Of a stretch of 64,000 nucleotides of DNA, positions 1 to 8,763 are shown one piece after another. The notes beneath the pieces are model-generated. The model saw nothing but the letters and a program-made list of their open reading frames with translations, did not search any database and had not been told where the DNA came from. The translations under genes were made by a program, and so were the position numbers. Within the stretch, counting starts at the first letter, position 1, and each line of letters begins with the position of its first letter. The stretch is from Fulverythrobacter ferritrahens (GTDB taxonomy: Bacteria > Pseudomonadota > Alphaproteobacteria > Sphingomonadales > Sphingomonadaceae). The stretch lies in the NCBI RefSeq assembly GCF_020539485.1, contig NZ_JACDXU010000002.1:62001-126000 (forward strand), given 5' to 3'.

Positions 1-59
1 TCATGATCGATCAAGCCATCACCGCGAAAGGTGGCGCCGCCACTGCCCTAAGGCAGTAA
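1..59 (+). CDS. C-terminal tail of an upstream gene (partial)
   Basis: A frame open from the window edge ends at TAA (57-59); the visible residues end in ATALRQ. The stop lies 22 bases before the next ATG, which has its own GGAGG, a normal operon spacing. The fragment is too short to identify, and chance openness over 59 bases cannot be excluded. Confidence 0.3.
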   Translation, partial: MIDQAITAKGGAATALRQ

Positions 60-81
60 AGTCCGGAGGGAAAGGCCCGCG

Positions 82-522
82 ATGTTCAGGAAATGCGCCG
101 CATTATGGCTGCTGGCCGCGCTGCCGCTTTCTCCACTGGCGGCGCAGCGCACCGGCATTTCCGCCGAGGATGCCATCGCGGCCAGCAAACAGATGTATGG
201 CCCCCCGCCCCCCACGCGCAATTGTTCCAAGCCTGCAAGCGATCAGGGGGAAAATGAAATCGTCGTCTGCGCCAAGCCGCAGGACGATTCCCAATTCCGC
301 GTGAAATCCACCAGCGAACTGGACCCGAATTCCCGCGAGGCGACGAATGACGGCCTGCCCCGCGCACCTGACGTATCAGGCCCGGGGATCTTCAAGGGCA
401 AGGGCATCTCGCTGGGTGGCACGCCCGACCCGGCCTATATGATCGACTTCAAGCTGCTGCCCGAAGCGCCCGAGGGATCGGACGCCGACAAGATCGCCAA
501 GGGCGAGAAGCGCGCGGACTGA
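82..522 (+). CDS. Small secreted protein, sphingomonad-type, unknown function
   Basis: 146 residues. The N-terminus is a clear Sec signal peptide (positive MFRK, a hydrophobic core, cleavage near LAAQ at about residue 22). The mature part is polar and proline-rich, with two cysteines bracketing an acidic stretch and the motif NEIVVCAK at about residues 57-64; these cysteines could form a disulfide in the periplasm. GGAGG at 64-68 supports the ATG start. No enzymatic motif is visible. The same NEIVVCA motif recurs in the secreted protein at 62663-63244, so the two probably share a fold. Function unknown. Confidence 0.75.
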   Translation: MFRKCAALWLLAALPLSPLAAQRTGISAEDAIAASKQMYGPPPPTRNCSKPASDQGENEIVVCAKPQDDSQFRVKSTSELDPNSREATNDGLPRAPDVSGPGIFKGKGISLGGTPDPAYMIDFKLLPEAPEGSDADKIAKGEKRAD

Positions 523-529
523 TTTCTCC

Positions 530-557
530 GGTGCCGGGCGGGGCGCACACCGGCACC
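530..557. terminator. Hairpin between convergent genes
   Basis: An 8-bp perfect inverted repeat (GGTGCCGG at 530-537, CCGGCACC at 550-557) sits between the ends of the genes at 82-522 and 581-1891. There is no U-tract, so it is a possible bidirectional terminator rather than a canonical one. Confidence 0.35.
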
Positions 558-580
558 CCGCCGCACCGGAAGTTTGGCCC

Positions 581-1891
581 TCAATTATCCAGCAATTGCA
601 GGACCAGCGGCGGCTCGGTCAGGCTGGGCGAGCCCTTGAGCAGTTCCAGCGCCCGGTCCACATTCGCCTCGGGCCCTCCATGGGTGACGATGGACACCAT
701 CACTTCGCCGCCTTCTTCCTGGCGACCCTTCTGGATCAGGCTTTCGATCGAAACCCCCGCATCGCGCATGGCGGTGGCGATCTCCGCCAGCACACCCGGA
801 CGGTCCGCCACCATGAAGCGCAGATAATCGCGCGCCACGCGGTGCCCGGCATCGGCACGAGGCATCGGCGCAAGAGCATTGACCGGAACCGAGAAAGGCG
901 CGCCTACATCGCCACGCGCAATGTCGATAATATCGGCCACAACCGCGCTGGCAGTCGGCCCGTCACCCGCCCCGGCACCCTGGAACAGCAGGCGGCCGGC
1001 GAAATTGCCCTCCACCACCACGGCGTTGGTCGGCCCGTTCACTCGCGCCAGCGGATGGTCGACAGGCACCAGATAGGGGCAGACGCGCTGGAACAGCGTA
1101 TCCTCTCCATTCGCGCCCAGCTCGGTATCGGCAATGCCGATCAGCCGGATGACGAAGCCGAGCGCGGCGGCCTGCTCGATATCGGCGGCGCGCAGCCTGG
1201 AGATTCCTTCGGTTTCCACAGAGGGGAAATCGATCTTGGCGCCAAAGGCAATGGCCGCGAGGATGGAAAGCTTGTGCGAGGCATCGATCCCCTCGATGTC
1301 GAAGGTGGGATCGGCCTCGGCATAGCCCAGTTTCTGCGCTTCCTTCAGCACATCGCCGAAATCCCGGCCCGTCGCTTCCATCGTGGAGAGGATGTAATTG
1401 CAGGTGCCGTTGAGGATGCCATAGACGCGTTCGATCGCATTGGCGGACGCGCCTTCGCGCAGGCCCTTGATCACCGGCACGCCGCCAGCCACCGCGGCCT
1501 CGAATTTCAGGGCGACTTCGGCTTTCTCGGCAAGCTCAGCCAGGGCAAGCCCGTGATGGGCGATCATCGCCTTGTTCGCCGTGACGAGCGACTTGCCGGC
1601 ACCCAGTGCATTGCGCGCCAGGGTCAGCGCCGGGCCATCCGACCCGCCGACCAGTTCCACCACCACATCCACATCCGCACGGGATGCCATGGCAGTCATG
1701 TCGTCTTCCCACGCAAAGCGCGAAAGATCGACGCCGCGATCCTTGGTCCGGTCTCGCGCGCTTACGGCGACGATCTCCACCGGGCGCCCCGCACGGCGCG
1801 CAATCAGTTCGCCGTTCGCCTCGATCAGGCGGATTACGCCAGCGCCCACCGTGCCCAGACCGGCAAGTGCAATACGGAGCGGATCGGCCAT
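581..1891 (-). CDS. hom: Homoserine dehydrogenase with ACT domain
   Basis: Reduces aspartate semialdehyde to homoserine with NAD(P)H, at the branch to threonine and methionine. 436 residues, the usual length for the bacterial form. A Rossmann nucleotide-binding motif GLGTVG lies at residues 11-16; the central catalytic part has the family stretch GILNGTCNYIL and YAEADPTFDIEGIDASHK; a C-terminal ACT domain (about residues 355-436, DYLRFMVADRPGVLAEIA) suggests allosteric control by threonine. I chose the ATG giving MADPLRIAL because AGAGGAAG lies just upstream; an in-frame start 14 codons earlier adds a non-conserved tail. Single gene, convergent with the secreted-protein gene. Confidence 0.95.
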   Translation of the reverse strand: MADPLRIALAGLGTVGAGVIRLIEANGELIARRAGRPVEIVAVSARDRTKDRGVDLSRFAWEDDMTAMASRADVDVVVELVGGSDGPALTLARNALGAGKSLVTANKAMIAHHGLALAELAEKAEVALKFEAAVAGGVPVIKGLREGASANAIERVYGILNGTCNYILSTMEATGRDFGDVLKEAQKLGYAEADPTFDIEGIDASHKLSILAAIAFGAKIDFPSVETEGISRLRAADIEQAAALGFVIRLIGIADTELGANGEDTLFQRVCPYLVPVDHPLARVNGPTNAVVVEGNFAGRLLFQGAGAGDGPTASAVVADIIDIARGDVGAPFSVPVNALAPMPRADAGHRVARDYLRFMVADRPGVLAEIATAMRDAGVSIESLIQKGRQEEGGEVMVSIVTHGGPEANVDRALELLKGSPSLTEPPLVLQLLDN

Positions 1892-2024
1892 AAGTCTTCC
1901 TCTTTCGGCTGTAGCGCAGCAGGGGACGCACACGGGAAGGCTCCCGGTGCCACGAATTCGCCGGGCGCGTTAGTGCAGGCGGCCCCGAAAGGCCAGCCCC
2001 GGTTAGCGAGCCCCGGTCAGATCG

Positions 2025-2915
2025 TCATCTTGGGTTGGGGAATTTGGGCGGTCCGCCCCGGGTGCGCGAGCAACGGCCAAGCTGCTCCAGCACATAGCGA
2101 TAATCCGCAGTCGCCAGGGCCCGGGACTCCCCATCGCGCGAAAGGATCGCGTCATAGGGCACGTCGGCCGGCAGGAAGCAGGCCAGACGATACCATTCCA
2201 GCGTGCCTTCCCGCGGAGGCTGGGCCGACTGGTCCACCAGTTCCGTCCACGATACGCCCCATTCGGGCTGCATATTGGGCCGCCGCACGACATTGAGCGA
2301 TACCGGCGCATCGGTCTTCGTCCGCAGGAATACCTGGGTTTCCGATTCACCTGAAAGATTGCCCTGCACCGCCAGCGCTTCCCCCACTCCGGTCACAACT
2401 GGTGGAACATCCGGCGATGCGAGCTGCGTCAGCACTTCGCGTACGCGCGCCTCCAGCGCCGGATCGGCAGGGAACTGGGAATCCACATCGATCAGTTGCA
2501 GGTCGCCCGGATGGCCCGGCACGGGGAAGGCGAAGATGATAAAGGACTGCTTTCTCAGCTTGGCCGGCTTGCCCTTGGCATCCAGCGGCACATCCACCAG
2601 ATAGCGCAGCGATTCGCCAATTGCCTGGCGCCCGGTGATCAGGGCTTCCGTATCGGCCTGGATCAGCAGCCTCACCCAGCCCGGACGCAGACCCGGCGAA
2701 AGTTCCGGCGGAAGGGTGCGCTGGGTGCGAATCCTGGCTTTCACCACCATGGTCGCGGCGTCCGCGAGATCCGTAATATCCGCATAAGTCAGCTGTGGAC
2801 CGGGCGGCGGCAGGGGCGTTTCGGCGGCCTGGGCGGGCTGCATCGCAAATCCCGCAAAGGCGGCGGCGCCAGCGATCAGCCATTTGCCGGAAGCGCGAAT
2901 TTCTGTGATTTTCAT
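2025..2915 (-). CDS. Secreted hypothetical protein
   Basis: 296 residues with a signal peptide (KWLIAGAAAFAGFAMQPAQAAE, cleavage near residue 31). The mature protein has a segment after LTYADITDLADAA that looks like a beta-rich domain with alternating hydrophobic residues, and two cysteines near the C-terminus (ACFLPADVP and LGRCS). No catalytic motif is recognised. The gene is divergent from tonB across a 330-base spacer and is followed by 133 bases before hom. It resembles conserved secreted proteins of sphingomonads by style only; function unknown. Confidence 0.7.
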   Translation of the reverse strand: MKITEIRASGKWLIAGAAAFAGFAMQPAQAAETPLPPPGPQLTYADITDLADAATMVVKARIRTQRTLPPELSPGLRPGWVRLLIQADTEALITGRQAIGESLRYLVDVPLDAKGKPAKLRKQSFIIFAFPVPGHPGDLQLIDVDSQFPADPALEARVREVLTQLASPDVPPVVTGVGEALAVQGNLSGESETQVFLRTKTDAPVSLNVVRRPNMQPEWGVSWTELVDQSAQPPREGTLEWYRLACFLPADVPYDAILSRDGESRALATADYRYVLEQLGRCSRTRGGPPKFPNPR

Positions 2916-3245
2916 GCGTTTCCCTCGCAGCTCGACGACCCCGACATGTGGGGAGCGCGTTTCACATAGACAGCCCCATTCAAGCCCGGAAGTGTTGAAT
3001 TGGCGGTTAACCGATAAAGCGATTGCTCCACCCCTCCAAGGCCGCTAAACACCCCCCGAAACCGGGGCGGGATACAATAATCAAGAGCTCCGGGGCAGGG
3101 CCCTGCCGGGTCGTTCGGATTCCTCGGTGGGCACCGGCTTGGCCGACAGGGTGGACAATTGTTGGCGTTACCTGTCAGGGTGCGATTCCCTTTGGCTGGT
3201 ACAAGCCCGGCTTGCCGGGCGACGGAAATGGAGTGATGCGATTGA
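2916..3245. other. 330-base divergent intergenic region before tonB
   Basis: Holds the promoters of the divergent genes at 2025-2915 and tonB, not clearly identifiable by eye. Visible structure: a perfect palindrome CGGTTAACCG (3004-3013), a perfect 14-bp palindrome GGCAGGGCCCTGCC (3094-3107), a TACAAT-like hexamer at 3073-3078, and a short hairpin GCCCGG-cttg-CCGGGC just before the tonB start region. A 78-codon open frame inside it has no supporting composition. No riboswitch consensus or Fur-type box was recognised. Confidence 0.4.
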
Positions 3246-3908
3246 ATGGCCTACGCTGATCAAACAATGAGCGGCAACAAGATTGTCGCTATCATCATTG
3301 TGGGGCTGGTTCACTTGCTGGTCGGGTATGCTCTTGTGACTGGTCTTGCCTATTCGGCGACCAAGAAGATCATCGAGCGCGTTACGACGGTCGATATCGA
3401 CGAGCCCGAACCGGAAAAGACTGAAGAACCGCCGCCGCCCCCGCCGGATGAGGCACCGCCGCCGCCGATTGTGGCGCCGCCGCCTCCCATCAATATCAAT
3501 GTCGCTCCGCCGCCGGTTACCGTGGTGGATCGTCCCCCGCCGCCGGCTCCGGTGATCCCGATTGCGCGTCCTGCGCCGCCGGCTCCTCCGGCTCCTCCGC
3601 CGGCTGTGTCGAAGGCACGGGGTGTCGAACCCAAGGGTCAGTCCCGCTGGGCCGCTCGCATTCAGGAGAACTATCCTGCGCGCGCCGTCCGCTCGGGCAC
3701 TGAAGGCACCGTGGGCGTGAGCGTTACCGTCGGTCCCGATGGCAAGGTCGCGGCATGCCGCGTATCGAGCTCCAGCGGTTCTGACGTACTGGATGAAGCA
3801 GCATGTGACGGGATGCAGCGTTATGCGCGCTTCGATCCCGCACTGGATGACGCCGGCAACCCGACATCGGCCAGCTGGTCCACGCGCATCGTCTACAAGC
3901 TGAACTGA
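3246..3908 (+). CDS. tonB: Energy transducer TonB
   Basis: Couples the proton motive force, through ExbB/ExbD, to TonB-dependent outer-membrane receptors. 220 residues: short cytoplasmic N-terminus, one membrane anchor (about residues 12-36), then a long proline/acidic spacer (EPEPEKTEEPPPPPP and several PPAPP runs, about 50-122) that spans the periplasm, and a C-terminal TonB domain (about 130-220) with the typical YPARAVRSGTEGTVGVSV, GPDGKV and ALDEAA-like pattern. ATG 3246 is chosen because GGAG lies upstream, though its spacing of about 12 bases is long; a second ATG lies 7 codons in. First gene of tonB-exbB-exbD-exbD. Confidence 0.93.
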   Translation: MAYADQTMSGNKIVAIIIVGLVHLLVGYALVTGLAYSATKKIIERVTTVDIDEPEPEKTEEPPPPPPDEAPPPPIVAPPPPININVAPPPVTVVDRPPPPAPVIPIARPAPPAPPAPPPAVSKARGVEPKGQSRWAARIQENYPARAVRSGTEGTVGVSVTVGPDGKVAACRVSSSSGSDVLDEAACDGMQRYARFDPALDDAGNPTSASWSTRIVYKLN

Positions 3909-3992
3909 TTTTGAGGGCGCGGCCGCGGGCAGCGTGAGCGCGCCCCGGCAGCCCGGTTTGATCTTTCGATTTTTTTAGAGAGGACTACCCGC

Positions 3993-4763
3993 ATGCTTAT
4001 CGAATTTCTGGCTGCAGCCGCTGAAGCGGCTCCCAAGAACCACTTCGGCTTCTGGGAAGCACTCAACCAGGGCGGTGTGATCGCCTACTCCATCTTCATC
4101 GTTCTCGTGATCATGTCCGTGGGCTCGTTCTACATCCTGATCACCAAGCTGCTCGAACAGCGCAAGATCTTCGGCGAACTGAAGGACGTGCGCACCAAGT
4201 TCTGGCAGGCTCCGACGCTCAAGGACGGCGTTGCCAAGCTCGGCAAGAACAGCGCATGGCGCCAGCTGGTCGAAGACGGCCTCGCCGCTGAAGAACAGCA
4301 CAACAAGATGACCGACAGCCTCGAAGCCCATGACTGGCTGCACGGTTCGCTCGCTCGCTCGGAAGCCTCGATCAACTCGAAGCTCGCCAGCGGCCTGCCC
4401 TTCCTCGCTACCGTGGGTGCTACCGCTCCGTTCGTCGGTCTGCTCGGTACCGTTATCGGTATTTACCGCGCCCTGATCGCCATCGGTCTGGCCGGTTCGG
4501 CCTCGATCGACAAGGTCGCCGGTCCGGTCGGTGAAGCCCTGATCATGACCGCCATCGGTCTGCTCGTGGCCGTTCCCGCGGTGCTCGCCTACAACTGGCT
4601 CCAGGCCCGTAACAAGCGCATCTCCGAACTGATGAACGGCTTCTCGACCGACATCCTGGCGAACATCACGTCGAAGGGCGCGGTGAAGCCGTCGGTTGCT
4701 GCTCCGGTCAAGGCTGCTCCGGCCAAGCCCGCTGCTCCTGCTGCTGCCGCTCCGAAGGCCTGA
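3993..4763 (+). CDS. exbB: ExbB, MotA/TolQ/ExbB proton channel protein
   Basis: Inner-membrane proton-channel subunit that powers TonB. 256 residues with three membrane segments (about residues 26-51, 133-160 and 178-203); the second and third carry the conserved family region (TVGATAPFVGLLGTVIGIY and the following GPVGEALIMTAIGLLVAVPAV). A cytoplasmic loop separates segments 1 and 2. The C-terminus is an unusual Ala/Pro/Lys tail. GAGAGGA precedes the ATG. It lies 84 bases after tonB; that gap holds a 7-bp stem (3915-3921/3939-3945) and a later run of seven T. Codon use is biased toward highly expressed codons. Confidence 0.95.
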   Translation: MLIEFLAAAAEAAPKNHFGFWEALNQGGVIAYSIFIVLVIMSVGSFYILITKLLEQRKIFGELKDVRTKFWQAPTLKDGVAKLGKNSAWRQLVEDGLAAEEQHNKMTDSLEAHDWLHGSLARSEASINSKLASGLPFLATVGATAPFVGLLGTVIGIYRALIAIGLAGSASIDKVAGPVGEALIMTAIGLLVAVPAVLAYNWLQARNKRISELMNGFSTDILANITSKGAVKPSVAAPVKAAPAKPAAPAAAAPKA

Positions 4764-4782
4764 GGTCGCCTGATCCGATTGA

Positions 4783-4819
4783 GTGGGATGGGCTCCGGCA
4801 TGCGGGCCGCCCATCCCAC
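4783..4819 (+). other. Intercistronic hairpin between exbB and exbD
   Basis: A perfect 11-bp inverted repeat (GTGGGATGGGC 4783-4793, GCCCATCCCAC 4809-4819) with a 15-base loop and no U-tract. Position and lack of U-tract fit an mRNA-stabilising or attenuating structure that could raise exbB over exbD. This role is inferred. Confidence 0.6.
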
Positions 4820-4854
4820 CCTTCCTAGGCGAAGATTGAGAGTAGGATAGTACC

Positions 4855-5391
4855 ATGGCCATTTCGACAGGCGGTGGCGGCGAAGAGAAGCCGATGTCGG
4901 ACATCAACACCACGCCCCTCGTGGACGTGATGCTGGTGCTCCTGATCATCTTCCTCATCGCCGTCCCGGTCAGTTTGCAGACAATCGAAAAGCTTCAGAT
5001 TCCAGTATTCGAATCGGCCGAGTCCAAGGACAAGGTCGAGAACCTGCTGCTGACCGTCAGCACCACCGACGAAGCTGGACGCAGTGCCGGTGAAGCCGGT
5101 TATACCGGTGCCTCGCGCAACGGCGAATGCCGCGTCTATTTCAACAACATCACTCCGGTGACTTCGCAGGAACTGTACGACCAGGCATTCGAACGCCTGG
5201 ACGCTATCGTTCAGCGCGAAGGCGGTATCGACGCGATCCGCAACGATCCGGAAAAGATCCCGCAGGTCCACATCCGTGGCGACATCAACGCGCCCTGGCG
5301 CTGTGTGGCTGGCGCGATCTACAACGTCCAGGCGGCCGGTTACCCGACCGTCGGCTTCATCTCCAACCCAGTCGATCCGAACGCGGGTTGA
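4855..5391 (+). CDS. exbD: ExbD, first copy (longer form)
   Basis: Peptidoglycan-binding proton-channel partner of ExbB. 178 residues: short cytoplasmic N-terminus, one transmembrane helix with the conserved [18 protein letters not shown] containing the proton-carrying Asp, then a periplasmic domain. This copy is longer than typical ExbD (about 140) and has two periplasmic cysteines (NGECRVYF and PWRCVAG) that could form a disulfide. Co-directional with exbB and followed by a second exbD after 24 bases, an arrangement seen in several Gram-negative groups. The two copies probably form a heteromeric stator. Confidence 0.92.
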   Translation: MAISTGGGGEEKPMSDINTTPLVDVMLVLLIIFLIAVPVSLQTIEKLQIPVFESAESKDKVENLLLTVSTTDEAGRSAGEAGYTGASRNGECRVYFNNITPVTSQELYDQAFERLDAIVQREGGIDAIRNDPEKIPQVHIRGDINAPWRCVAGAIYNVQAAGYPTVGFISNPVDPNAG

Positions 5392-5415
5392 GAGAAAGCA
5401 CAGGAGTAATTTCCC

Positions 5416-5880
5416 ATGGCAATGACAGGCGGCAAAGATGATGGCTCGCCGATGATGGAAATGAACACGACGCCGTTGATCGACGTCATGCTCGTTCTCC
5501 TCATCATGCTCATCTTTACGATCCCTGTGGCGACTCACTCGGTCGACATCGACCTTCCGAGCCCCACGCCTCCCGACACTCCTCTGCCGCCGGTCGATCC
5601 GATCAAGAACAAGATCGTTCTGACCCCGAATAACGAGATCCTCTGGAATGGTCAGCCGATCACCCAGTCCGGCCTCGTTACGAACCTGCAGCAGTCCCTG
5701 ACCTATGCGGTCGAGCCTGAACTGCAGTTCGAACCGGAAGCGATGGCCAGCTACGATCTTTCGGCCAAGGTGCTGAACCTGATCAAGGGTTCCAAGGTCA
5801 CCAAGTTCGGTTTCGTCGGCAATGAGAAGTATCGCGTGTTCGGCAAGTCCGAAAATTCAGGCCCCGCCGTCGTCAACTGA
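5416..5880 (+). CDS. exbD: ExbD, second copy (shorter form)
   Basis: 154 residues. A transmembrane helix carries [19 protein letters not shown] with the conserved Asp; the periplasmic domain starts after VDIDLPSPTPPDTPLPP. It lacks the paired cysteines of the first copy and differs through most of the periplasmic part, so the two are not a recent duplication. AGGAG lies about 10 bases before the ATG. Last gene of the tonB cluster, followed by a strong terminator. Confidence 0.93.
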   Translation: MAMTGGKDDGSPMMEMNTTPLIDVMLVLLIMLIFTIPVATHSVDIDLPSPTPPDTPLPPVDPIKNKIVLTPNNEILWNGQPITQSGLVTNLQQSLTYAVEPELQFEPEAMASYDLSAKVLNLIKGSKVTKFGFVGNEKYRVFGKSENSGPAVVN

Positions 5881-5905
5881 TCGACCTAAGGTACTGAACA
5901 AGATC

Positions 5906-5932
5906 AAGGGGCGGGTAACACCGCCCCTTTTT
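5906..5932 (+). terminator. Rho-independent terminator of tonB-exbBDD
   Basis: Stem AAGGGGCGG (5906-5914) / CCGCCCCTT (5921-5929), six-base loop, then a T-run to 5932. It sits 26 bases after the second exbD. Confidence 0.93.
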
Positions 5933-6005
5933 CTATGCCTGTCTTCAGCATCGCGCGGGCTTGCCCAGCCATCGCCTCCGCCCAATCGCCTCCGCCGAAC
6001 CGAAC

Positions 6006-8501
6006 TCACCCCGGCAAATGCTCATCGTCCGGATCAAGGGGATCGCGGGGTAAATCAGGGCCCATGGCAGCTTCGGCCAGATGCTCCGCCTCCATCAGCA
6101 GCGCATCGTCCACCGATCCCTGCGGAAGGCTTTCCCGGCCGATCATCACCATCACCGGCACTGCCAGCGGGCTGACCCGGTCCAGTTCGACATGGACCAG
6201 CTCTCCCGCCGCGCGCTCCAGCACGCCGGCCAACCGGCCCACATCGGTCAGCCGCGTCCGCGCATCCGCCCAGGCCGCTTCGATCAGCACATGGTCCGGC
6301 TCATATTTGCGCAGCACATCATAGATGAGATCGGTCGAGAATGTGACCTGCTTGCCCGTCTTGCGCTTGCCGGGATGCTGGCGCTCCACCAGGCCGGAAA
6401 TCACTGCCACTTCGCGGAAGGCACGGCGCAGCAGATAGGAATCCTGCACCCAGTCCACGAATTCATGGGCCAGAATATCGGGCGAGAGCAGCGGCGCCGG
6501 ATCGGCCACCGGCCGGAGGCCCCAGACCCCGAGCGAATAATCATTGGCCACGAAGCCGCCGGGCTGCAGCCCGCGTTCCTCCATCCGCCGCGTGATCAGC
6601 ATGCCCAGCGACTGGTTCGCGTTCCACCCCTCGAACGTATAATAGACCGTGTAGTGCAGCTTCTCATGCGGGAAGCTCTCCACCAGCAGCTTGCCCGGCC
6701 CCGGCATCTCGCTGCGCCAGTCCTGCATTTCCAGCCATTCGCGCACATCGTCGGGGAAGCGCGCCCAACCCGCGCGATCCGCCAGCATCGCCTGCACCCG
6801 GCCCGCCAGATGGGTGGTAAGCGGCATGCGCTGGCCCATATAGGAAGGGATCGCCGCCGCTTTCTTCGCGGCGCGCACGATCAATTCCATATCCCTGAGC
6901 TGTTCCACCTCCAGCGCCATGCCCGCGAAAGTGAAAGTGTCCCCCGGTGAGAGGGTGGATGCGAAATATTCCTCTACCCGGCCAAGCGAACGCCCGTTCC
7001 TGAAACGGACATCCAGCATTTCCGCATCCACGATGATTCCGGCATTCATCCGGTGCCGCTGCGCATGTTCGGGATGGGTCAGCCGCCAGGTGCCCGATGG
7101 ATCGCGCACGATCCGGCGAAACTTGTCATAGGCTTCCAGCGCGTAGCCGCCGGTCGCCACGAAATGCAGCACGCGGCGCCATTCTTCCTCCCCCACCCAG
7201 GCGTAGGCGGCGCACTGGCGCACTTCGCGGAGCAGTTCCACCTCGTCAAACGGGGCCGCACAGGCGCAGGCCATCACATGCTGCGCCAGCACGTCGAGCC
7301 CGCCGGGGCGGAATCCCTCGCCATCGCGCTGCCCCTGATCGACAGCATCCTTTGCCGCCATCGCTTCCAGAAACTCGAAGCGATTGCCCGGCACAAGAAT
7401 GGCGCGGCTGGGCAGATCCAGCCGGTGATTGGCCCGCCCGATCCGCTGCAACAGGCGCGAGGAACCCTTGGGCGCCCCCATCTGGATCACGCAATCGACA
7501 TCGCCCCAATCGACACCCAGATCGAGGCTGGCCGTGCATACCAGCGCCCGCAGATCGCCGCGGGCCATCGCGCCTTCCACCTTGCGCCGGGCTTCCTTTG
7601 AGAGCGATCCGTGATGAATGCCGATCGGCAGATTGGCGTCATTCGCTTCCCACAGCTTCTGGAAAATGAACTCGGCCAGAAAGCGTGTATTGGTGAAAAC
7701 CAGCGTCGTGCGATTGCGCGCGATAATGTCGATCAGCTGGGGCACCGCCCATATGGCTGCATGGCCGCCCCATGGCACACGCTCGTCCTTGGGCAGCAGA
7801 ATCTCGACTTCCGGAGGCGCCCCCTTTTCCCCCTGAACCAGTTCCACGCTATCCAGATCACCATCCCCGCCATCATGCGGGGCCAGCCATCGCCGGAAGG
7901 CGTCAGGGTCCGCCAGAGTGGCCGAGAGCGCCACGCGCTGCATGGCGGGGGCGATAGTCTGCAGCCGCGCCAGGCATAGCGCCAGCAGATCCCCCCTCTT
8001 GCCGGTGGCGAAGGCATGGACCTCGTCCACCACAACCCGCTTCAACGTGCTGAACAGCGCGAAGCTGTCCTCGTAGCTGAGCAGCAGCGAAAGCGATTCG
8101 GGCGTGGTCAGCAACACATGGGGCGGGCGGCTGCGCTGGCGCTTCTTGCGGTCTGTGGGCGTATCCCCGCTGCGCGTTTCGATCCGCAGCGGCAGCCCCA
8201 TTTCCTCCACGGGAGTAAGCAGATTGCGCTGCACATCATGCGCCAGCGCCTTGAGCGGGGAGATGTAGAGTGTGTGCAACCCATCCGGCACGGGTTCTCC
8301 GGCCAGCGCGGAGGGGGCGAAATCGGCCAAGGTGGGCAGAAAGCCTGCCAGCGTCTTGCCGGCCCCCGTATCCGCGACCAGCAAGGCATGCCTGCCGCTG
8401 CGAGCCGCACGATACATCGCGCGCTGATGATCGCGCAGGCGCCAGCCGCGCCCGGCAAACCAGCCCTCGATCTCCGGCGGAAGATGATTCCCCCCCGTCA
8501 A
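6006..8501 (-). CDS. Ligase-associated DEXH-box DNA helicase (Lhr-like)
   Basis: 831 residues, matching the length of the ligase-associated DEXH helicase family. Motif I LLVADTGAGKTLAG (about residue 40), motif II VVDEVHAF (DEVH box), motif III VALSATLAD, and the C-terminal helicase motif RLLQRIGRANHR are all present, followed by the Lhr-type winged-helix and core extension. Elsewhere such genes sit beside an ATP-dependent DNA ligase, an exonuclease and a metallophosphoesterase for DNA repair; none of these is adjacent here. Translation appears to start at TTG 8501 with no good ribosome-binding site, so the start is uncertain. Confidence 0.9.
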   Translation of the reverse strand: MTGGNHLPPEIEGWFAGRGWRLRDHQRAMYRAARSGRHALLVADTGAGKTLAGFLPTLADFAPSALAGEPVPDGLHTLYISPLKALAHDVQRNLLTPVEEMGLPLRIETRSGDTPTDRKKRQRSRPPHVLLTTPESLSLLLSYEDSFALFSTLKRVVVDEVHAFATGKRGDLLALCLARLQTIAPAMQRVALSATLADPDAFRRWLAPHDGGDGDLDSVELVQGEKGAPPEVEILLPKDERVPWGGHAAIWAVPQLIDIIARNRTTLVFTNTRFLAEFIFQKLWEANDANLPIGIHHGSLSKEARRKVEGAMARGDLRALVCTASLDLGVDWGDVDCVIQMGAPKGSSRLLQRIGRANHRLDLPSRAILVPGNRFEFLEAMAAKDAVDQGQRDGEGFRPGGLDVLAQHVMACACAAPFDEVELLREVRQCAAYAWVGEEEWRRVLHFVATGGYALEAYDKFRRIVRDPSGTWRLTHPEHAQRHRMNAGIIVDAEMLDVRFRNGRSLGRVEEYFASTLSPGDTFTFAGMALEVEQLRDMELIVRAAKKAAAIPSYMGQRMPLTTHLAGRVQAMLADRAGWARFPDDVREWLEMQDWRSEMPGPGKLLVESFPHEKLHYTVYYTFEGWNANQSLGMLITRRMEERGLQPGGFVANDYSLGVWGLRPVADPAPLLSPDILAHEFVDWVQDSYLLRRAFREVAVISGLVERQHPGKRKTGKQVTFSTDLIYDVLRKYEPDHVLIEAAWADARTRLTDVGRLAGVLERAAGELVHVELDRVSPLAVPVMVMIGRESLPQGSVDDALLMEAEHLAEAAMGPDLPRDPLDPDDEHLPG

Positions 8502-8763
8502 GGCCGCAGATTCCCGCCGAAGTTGACAAAGTTGACACAGTCCTGAGCCCGGCCTCTCCCTCCTCCCCGCGCGGGATCATCCGCCCGGTGGCCATATCGA
8601 AGGACAAGGTCTGGAAACTTGCGCATCATCGGAACATTTGGAGCACAAATCCCGTAAGTAGGAAAGCATCGGCGATAGACCAGCCCGCGGTGCTGCGAAT
8701 GGTGCTTGCCCAACGGCCCGGCCTGTCCGATGGCTTGAACGGCATGCAGAAACGTGACGCGTC

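Noticed and set aside
596-2296. Long open frame opposite hom (566 codons)
   Set aside because: Antisense to a clear dehydrogenase; composition is His/Arg/Gly-rich and typical of frames opposite high-GC genes.
3004-3013. CGGTTAACCG as a third site of the etf-type palindrome
   Set aside because: Half-sites are in the opposite order with no spacer; not the same motif.
8523-8537. Tandem GTTGACA motifs considered as LexA or sigma-70 -35 sites
   Set aside because: Alphaproteobacterial LexA sites need GTTC-N7-GTTC; no fitting -10 follows, and the orientation does not face a gene start at proper distance.
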